Positions 57,676-64,000 of a DNA stretch of 64,000 nucleotides are shown here, piece by piece. This DNA is from Cryptomeria japonica (taxonomy: Eukaryota > Streptophyta > Pinopsida > Cupressales > Cupressaceae). Within the stretch, counting starts at the first letter, position 1; each line of letters starts with the position of its first letter. A program made the position numbers and the translations under genes. Under the pieces are notes generated by a model. The model made no database searches. It saw only the letters and a list, made by a program, of their open reading frames with translations, and had not been told where the DNA came from. The stretch covers positions 470,628,008-470,692,007 of the forward strand of contig NC_081405.1 of assembly GCF_030272615.1 (NCBI RefSeq). The letters run 5' to 3'.

Positions 57676-59535
57676 TGTAGTCACATAAATCTGTCCACTT
57701 AATTAAATGAATACTTAGTATTTATTTGATTATTTAACTATCAATTAATGAATTAATTAAATTAATATTTAATTAATTCATCTTAACCCTCTTCTCCTAT
57801 TAATTAAATAAATTATTCAATTTATTTGATTTAATTCACTTAACCAAATTCAGACCATTAATTAAATAAATAAATCATATTTATTTAATTAAATATTCTC
57901 TCACATTTAAATAAATTAATATTTATTTAAATCCCCCAAAATCCCACCTCTCACATTTAAATAAATTAACATTTATTTAAATCACCTTTATCCTCTACCC
58001 ACTTGCATTTTCCTACAAATGCAAGTTGCACAATTATTTTAAATAAATAATTTATTTAAATCACCTTTATCCTCCACCCACTTGTATTTTCCTACAAAAG
58101 CAAGTTGCACAACTATTTTAAATAAATTATTTATTTAAAATCCTATTTATCCTCACCCACTTGAAACCTTTAATGGTTTCCCTTAAAGTCTTCAAACTTG
58201 ATGGCCTTAAAGTCTTCAAACTTGATGGCCTTAAAGTCTTCAAACTTGATGGCTTCCTTCTATAGTCTTCTTAAGCCTTTAATGGTTTCCCTTAAAGTCT
58301 TTAGACTTTAATGGTTTTCCTTAAAGTCTTCAAGCCTTTAATGGTTTCCCTCAAAGTCTTCAAGCATTTTAATGCTTTATCTTCATTTTTCTCATTTAAA
58401 TAAATTAATATTTATTTGAATATTTATCCAAATGCAAATTACACCATTTAATTGAAATAAATGATTTTATTTTAATTGAAAATACCAAAATTTCTCCCAC
58501 TTGCATTTTCCTACAAAATCCACTTGCATGCCTAAACCCCTTCTAGAATTTTCTAATCACTTCTAAATAACCTAACCCCTTCTCTAAACTTTGTCACATT
58601 CCTAAGCAAAAGGGAAGTCACTTCTCAAACCCTCAAAGTCTTTGATAACCATTAAAGGCTTTCAACCTTCAACCACTAAATGGCTCAAAGTCTTTGATAA
58701 CCATTGAAGGCTTTCAACCTTCAACCACTTAATCCCCAAAGTCTCCAATAACCATTAATGGTTACCTCAAACCCTCCCACATGGTTAAAACATTTGTTTT
58801 GACTCAACCTCTACCCAACCCAAAGGTCTCATCAGGTCATTAATGCTTTGACCATGATTATCTCTTAAACATTTGCACAAAAGTTTATCCTTGGATTAAC
58901 TCTTAATCCAATGGGTAATCTTAATTTGGACTTGACCCTTAGCCTCTAGATAACCATGAGGTCTTCTTAGGCCTTTAATGCCTCCAACCTCTTCTCTCAA
59001 CCCAATCCTATGTTGACACTTGTCACCATTTTATTGGTGCCAATTGTGCACATGGATCCCCAACTTTCAAACTTGGCCCTTGATTAAACCATTCAATCTT
59101 AACCCTTCATTTCCCCATTTCTTCTATAAATAGAACCCTTCTCCTCAAGCAAGAAAGGAGAAGCATTAGAGTATTGTTCTTATACTGGTATTAGCATAGA
59201 GCTTTTTCATAGCATCACTATCTACACTTGTATAGCATTTGTTTATCATATTCAACCATCTTAAATCTCCATATGGCATCCATGGCTAGTGCTAAAAGCT
59301 GAGAGCTACACTCATGTGGAACTTGGAGAGGAGAGGAACAAGGGAGGAGCAACTATGAGCATCTTGATTAGCATTTGGAGGAGTATAGTTTATCTATTTT
59401 ATGTTTGTATGCTTTCTATTTCATGCTTAATATCTCTCTTGATATGCCTGTTTAGGATAATCTTTTGTTGCTAACACTAATGTTTGTTTCTTGTGCTCTT
59501 GTGTGTGTTGCCATCAAACAGATTTTCTAATCCTT
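57676..59535 (+). repeat. 3' LTR of the Tat element
   Basis: Nearly identical to the 5' LTR but with an extra 314 bp at 58297-58610. Homology ends with CTAATCCTT. The last 14 bases of the 5' copy (TTTGCAGAGCATCA) are absent, so either the terminus was lost or the true LTR end is at CTAATCC, followed by TTAAT (compare TTAGT at 43752-43756). Confidence 0.88.
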
Positions 59536-60404
59536 AATGTACCTTTTCATATTAACTTCATTTAACCAAAAAAGAGTGATATGCAACAAGATAATTGTAT
59601 TTTAATCCTAATGGAAGAACGTCACTATGAACTTATATTCTAATCTTGAAATGATGAATATCATCTTGCTAACTATATTTTAATTTAAGGGATGCTCTCA
59701 TGTGTCCTAATACATTTTCACCTTAATGAATTTAGCCATCTATTAGCATTATTAAAACTTCACTGAATTCTATGGCTACTCACATTTTATCTTTCATAAA
59801 AGAACTACAACTCATTAGTTGGCTATGCATGAAATCAAATAAAGGGACCTCACTCTATTAATTGTAGTTTAATCCTTAATGAATGTATCTCATCTTATTA
59901 ACCATACTTTTAATATTTAAGAAAAACATCAAATGTGGGTGGTTATCTTAAAACTCAAATGAATGAACTTTGTTATAGTTATCACATTGAACCTTAAGGG
60001 AGGTCTCTTAAATTAAATAGGTGTTAATGTACATTGAGTAAATAACCTCTCGATGGCCTCCTAACCACCCAAAGTAAATGAATGCTTCCTAAAATTCTAA
60101 GATGTCATATCATTGAACATATATATAATCATGTCTTATGCATTATCTCACAATTGGGATATCCAGATTAATGGATCATTTGACGCAAGTTGAGTTAGGT
60201 GCTAGGTTATGTAATCGCATTGGGAAACTCCTTAGGATCGTTTAGCCGTCCGCTGCACTATCTATGTTTCAGATAACTCCAAATTATCTTAATGTTGTAA
60301 CTTTTCATTAACGCTCTTAATTATTGTTTAAAAAAAAAAATATTTACACTCTATTCGAGTGTTTGTAACTTAAACCCTTAGGGGTTTCCTGGCGGGGCAT
60401 TACA
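59536..60404. other. Right arm of the second giant LTR, non-coding
   Basis: AT-rich, no ORF. It ends with CCCTTAGGGGTTTCC and the terminal GGGGCATTACA. Confidence 0.7.
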
Positions 60405-61002
60405 CTAACTGAGTCATCTAGAGACCAACACAACTGAACATGTCGAACCACATACCAATATATCTTCACTTGCTGATCAAACCAACACTTGAGATCTGAA
60501 ATAGAACATTGCACGAACCATATGAACATGTCCTCCAAGCTTCAACATGTCAAACAACATAGTGGAGCAATGTAGAGCATTCCCTAGACCAATCTTGATA
60601 GACAACCTCACTATTAGCAAACTGCAATAACCAATCTTCACCATCTAAGCAACTGAGGACCTAACAAAATGATAGTGCAATATCCACATAACATAGACAT
60701 TATGTCCATAACTGCAAGACATAATCTTAAAAAACTGAAGAAATGCAGAGCATTCTTCCATAAGGACTTTAAATACTATTTCTTATGTATTGCAACTTAC
60801 ACTACAGTTACCTTCTTAAAACACCTCATACTTACTCAGCATCACCACCAGACAACATAATCTAAACTCTCATTTTTGGACCATATACTACATCCACACA
60901 ACTAAACAAATCCAACTTTCTCTTCATTAACACACACTATGACATAAATGACAACACCAGACAAGTTTGACATCAATGGCAACACAATTCAAGTTTCCAA
61001 CA
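60405..61002 (-). repeat. 5' LTR of the copia element, outer part
   Basis: Continuation of the LTR after the nested insertion, starting with the second copy of the CTAAC target duplication and homologous to about 31650-32243. Ends GTTTCCAACA at 61002. Confidence 0.85.
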
Positions 61003-61007
61003 AGTAA

Positions 61008-64000
61008 TATATGTCTCTCTATGATTTTCTAAGTAGACTCATTTAATATTTTGCAAAGTTAATTATTTCTTTGAATGCATGTGTATAATCTAGTTTACTT
61101 ATGTATTTTGATAGGCCTTAGTGAAACCTGCATTAAAGGTCTACAATGGGATTTTAACTATTACATGGGTGGAATATATCAATGACTCTATTACCATGCT
61201 AGGATTAACGTCAATTTACAATTGAATGTACTACTTATCACCTCAACACATTTAAATAAATCAATGATAATAACTTTTTTTAATTTTGTTGTATTCTAGT
61301 TTATTTATGCTCTCATGTATAAGTGTATAAGACCAATAGGAGTTGGTAATCCATATTTTTAAATCTCTACTTGGTCAACTTTTTCTATTAAATAAGGATT
61401 TAACATGTAGCTGTCAATCCAACATGTAGGTACATGGACAACTTAAATAAGGATACACTATGTAGTAGGTATGGTTTGTGTTAATGTAACTTATTCCTAG
61501 TAATATCATTTTAATCAACACCTTAGGGAAGCCCCCTTGGTCTTACACAACTATGATCAAAGGAGGTCCTACCTGTTACAATAATTGGTCTTCATTTACC
61601 CAGCTTGAATATAGGTTTTGTAGTATCTTTCTTAGCTTTGACACCTTTGGTACTTGAGAGACTATCTAGCCTTCAAGATTTGGGGCCTACAACTAAGATC
61701 ACCAACATAACATATCATAAGAAGAGTAGGAAGGGTTTGTAATGAACATTTCTAGGCCACATTTTGTCTCCATGAATATTTATAGTGATTTAGGGAAATA
61801 TTATAATCAAAATTATGTGTTTTCTCTTACCACATTAGCTATCATGAAAATAATGAAGGCTTGATGCATTTGTGACAATATCTACTGCATTAAAAATTCT
61901 TTGTAGTGGTTATTTCTTTATTATGTGTGGTCTATTGCAGTTTTGGTAATGGATCATTACATTTTTTTATTTTATGGATGTAATATTTGATTATTATATT
62001 AATGAAAATCTAGTTTTCTTGATACTTTATTTGATGGCATGTCTTTCATCTTTGTTGTTTATGACTATGTTGCCCAGTGGAGCAGGTACTTGTCCACATT
62101 GGTGATGTTTTGATCATCCTCCATAAACAATCCTTAATCATATTAGTGTAGGAGTATAATGAAACATGTATGTTGTTCATTGATTTAGTGCTATTAAACA
62201 ATGAATCCTAAGCAAACCAAAAATATTGAACTTTAGAGAATCATGTATGGCATGCCTACACCTAGCCACCCTATATGTATTGTCAGATGAAGTCATATAA
62301 AGGGATTAAAATACTATTATTACCTATTAGTGGATGTGAATGTCAAATTACCTATATAAGAGTTCTTATGTAGTGAATTAATCTTGACCTAGTGACAAAT
62401 ATAGGGGTCAATTATACACTTGGGTTTAAAGTTGCTACCTATTGTTGCCATCTTATATCTTATTCAATGAAATAAACCTATGAAGAATACCTTTAGGAAC
62501 ACCCCCTTAGGTTTAGTTGAGCCCAAAGTCTAGGAGAGACAATTTTTCTCATTGTTATTCTTCAGACATCTACAGTCTATTGATGAACCCCCCATTTTAC
62601 TTTTTTGATGACGTATCCTATATATATATATGAACCTCCCATTTTACTTTTTTGATGACATATCCTTGACCTTGATGTTAATAAATATTCTAGGATTGTG
62701 GACCCATATTTTTTGGGAAGTAACACATTGTTTGTATGAAGAAATTCATTGTGAATTATGTGTACACAAAAAATATATATGACTATAGTAAGAGGGAATG
62801 CTTTTTTATATTGCAACAAATATCAAATTTACATTACTACATTAATTGCATTTACTTATTGTCCTTCAACTTTATCGAAATTGATAAATCTATAAATGAG
62901 ACTTGACCAAAGAAAAGGAGGGTAGCAAGTCACCTCTCTCACATAGCATAGTAAATTCTAATAGTGTTTTTCAACAACACCAAGTCAGTTTTTGCATATT
63001 AAATACATAGGTAAGGTTTACTTACAACTTTAGAAGATTTGTAGACAACAAGATCCACCACATAGGTCAAAACCATAGATATGGGATCAAGACCATAGAT
63101 ATGAGATTGACCCAAGTTCACATACAATTTCAAAATTCTTAGAGTATAGTTGCCTCAATCCATTTGTTTTAAATTAAAATCTAGAAATTGATCTATTAGA
63201 GTATTTTTCATCTCCACTTCCAAAATATGCACTAATTGCATTTATTTATTCTATATATTTATGTAAAGCTATTTTATTTACATACAATAATAAACAATGT
63301 AAAAACAAGATGGGTATTTACCTAAGAGAATGGAAAATTCTAATGGTATGAGGACTGAATGGAGAGTTTATGAGGAGCTTTTCTAGTAAGAGAAATGATT
63401 GCAAGACACCATAGTATTTCTTAAACATATTAATCCTTCTAAATTAATATGAATCTAAATGGACACAATATTAACATATAGGACCGCTTTATACTTGGAG
63501 CTATGAACCAGTGAGGTCACAAATGGGGGACCTCATCCCCATTTAAGCATTCAATAATACCACCCCAATGGTTGTAGCTATTTTGGCTCCAAAAATGCCC
63601 CAACCGCATTGTTGTACATCAAAAATAACCTTTGTGTTATACGATAGGGGGGTCAGTGACCACGACGCTTTTGCTGAGTCCCGCAGCCATTCTATGCCTA
63701 TTCTGCAATTTTTTTGTTTGCATGACACGAAAGTTATGCATTGTACAACATCGCAATTTTAGAGCTAGATTAGCTGCATCCCACCCCAATAAGATTTGAA
63801 CTTTGATGGCAAGAACAAAAACACCACAACTTTGAAATTGCAAGTTTTTTTTTTAATTATTATATTATATTTTAGTTAGTAATTTTTTTTTAATATGATA
63901 ATTGTAAAACCAATTTTAAAGAAAAAATTGAATTTAAATAATATAGATTATGTTTTAAATTATAAAAAAATTCTGTCCATTTTAAAATTATAAAATCTAA
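61008..64000. other. AT-rich region without recognised genes
   Basis: No coding similarity, TIR, LTR pair or RNA gene recognised. A 47-bp direct repeat (GAACC.CCCATTTTACTTTTT at 62585 and 62632) and short TA repeats are present. 63480-63840 has more mixed composition and short overlapping ORFs on both strands without any motif. Confidence 0.5.

Larger units (their letters stand above)
43757..59535 (+). mobile_element. Ty3/gypsy Tat-lineage retrotransposon, 15.8 kb, nearly intact
   Basis: LTRs at 43757 to about 45316 and 57676 to about 59535, a PBS after the first, a polypurine tract before the second, a long 5' leader, and a single gag-pol frame at 48044-55351. Two RNase H domains in tandem between RT and integrase, a long leader and a long 3' non-coding region place it in the Tat/Ogre-like lineage. 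By eye the LTRs differ at roughly nine base substitutions plus one 314-bp indel, so insertion is recent compared with the other elements here. Five in-frame stops leave it unable to make a full polyprotein. Confidence 0.92.
40285..60404. mobile_element. Second giant solo LTR (about 4.3 kb), split by the Tat gypsy element
   Basis: Starts TGTAATGCCCC and ends GGGGCATTACA, a perfect 11-bp inverted repeat of TG...CA type, flanked by identical 5-bp CTAAC duplications (40280-40284 and 60405-60409). Without the nested gypsy (43757 to about 59535) it is about 4.3 kb, with no coding capacity, PBS or paired LTRs. This is what a solo LTR from a very large retrotransposon would look like. Its start resembles that of the 32665 unit (TGTCATGCCC), suggesting related families. 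Confidence 0.8.
30597..61002 (-). mobile_element. Copia family C element, internally deleted, with two nested insertions
   Basis: The outer ends are TGTTGAACACACC at 30597 and GTTTCCAACA at 61002, that is, an element on the minus strand running from TGTTGGAAAC to GTGTTCAACA. The flanks GGTAA (30592-30596) and AGTAA (61003-61007) form a probable 5-bp TSD with one change. The 3' LTR is at 30597-32243 and the 5' LTR, split, is at about 39290-40284 plus 60405-61002. The interior keeps the C-terminal half of pol but has lost PBS, gag, protease and the integrase N-terminus. The size here is inflated by the insertions at 32665-37108 and 40285-60404. Confidence 0.85.

Noticed and set aside
45056-59474. 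Identical 61-codon ORFs at 45056-45241 and 59289-59474
   Set aside because: They are the same stretch of the two Tat LTRs, start at GTG and lie in the R/U5 transcript leader. Their conservation reflects LTR identity.
61541-61760. Possible retroelement coding text near 61540-61760
   Set aside because: Short frames with no motif; could not be tied to any family.
63543-63843. Overlapping 60-70-codon ORFs on both strands
   Set aside because: Short, overlapping and without motifs or start context; expected by chance.

Overview
This window looks like a gene-poor stretch of a large, repeat-rich seed-plant nuclear genome. It is AT-rich, carries plant-type LTR retrotransposons (Ty3/gypsy Tat lineage, Ty1/copia), a CACTA DNA transposon and a DUF4283-type LINE, and shows several levels of nested insertion. 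A gymnosperm such as a conifer is a reasonable guess, but I cannot prove the taxon. I recognise no intact cellular gene, tRNA or rRNA; almost everything identifiable is a transposable element or its wreckage.

Layout. 1-3117: unknown coiled-coil-like fragment, a TAA microsatellite, and a 3'-truncated LINE on the minus strand (ORF1 with DUF4283 and the first residues of the ORF2 endonuclease). 3641-4935: 1.3 kb polypyrimidine low-complexity tract. 4936-7766: mostly unassigned, with one unknown small ORF and a decayed copia gag (minus, about 6241-6905).

Nest 1 (7885-29833): a plus-strand solo LTR of a copia family (family C) is inserted in a 45-bp minisatellite and split by two later insertions. 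The first is a 6.9-kb LTR element carrying gag and a protease-like region but no reverse transcriptase or integrase (8881-15825, TSD GTGTG). The second is a 13.4-kb CACTA element (15899-29346, TSD GTT) with a decayed TNP2-type transposase. The CACTA contains a truncated gypsy-type LTR/PBS/gag piece (about 21697-23878) and a further direct-repeat-flanked element (about 23936-28690) with an unrecognised ORF.

Nest 2 (30597-61002): a minus-strand, internally deleted copia element of the same family C, with both LTRs and a near-matching TSD. It is interrupted by a 4.4-kb solo-LTR-like unit (32665-37108) in its RNase H and by a second giant solo LTR (40285-60404, TSD CTAAC) in its upstream LTR. The second unit is itself split by a 15.8-kb Tat-lineage gypsy element (43757 to about 59535), the youngest and best preserved element here. 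Its gag-pol frame (48044-55351) has no frameshift but five in-frame stop codons.

61008-64000 is AT-rich with no recognised gene. Insertion order follows from the nesting: minisatellite, then the family C copies, then the gag-only element, CACTA and giant LTRs, then the Tat element. All alignments were made by eye.
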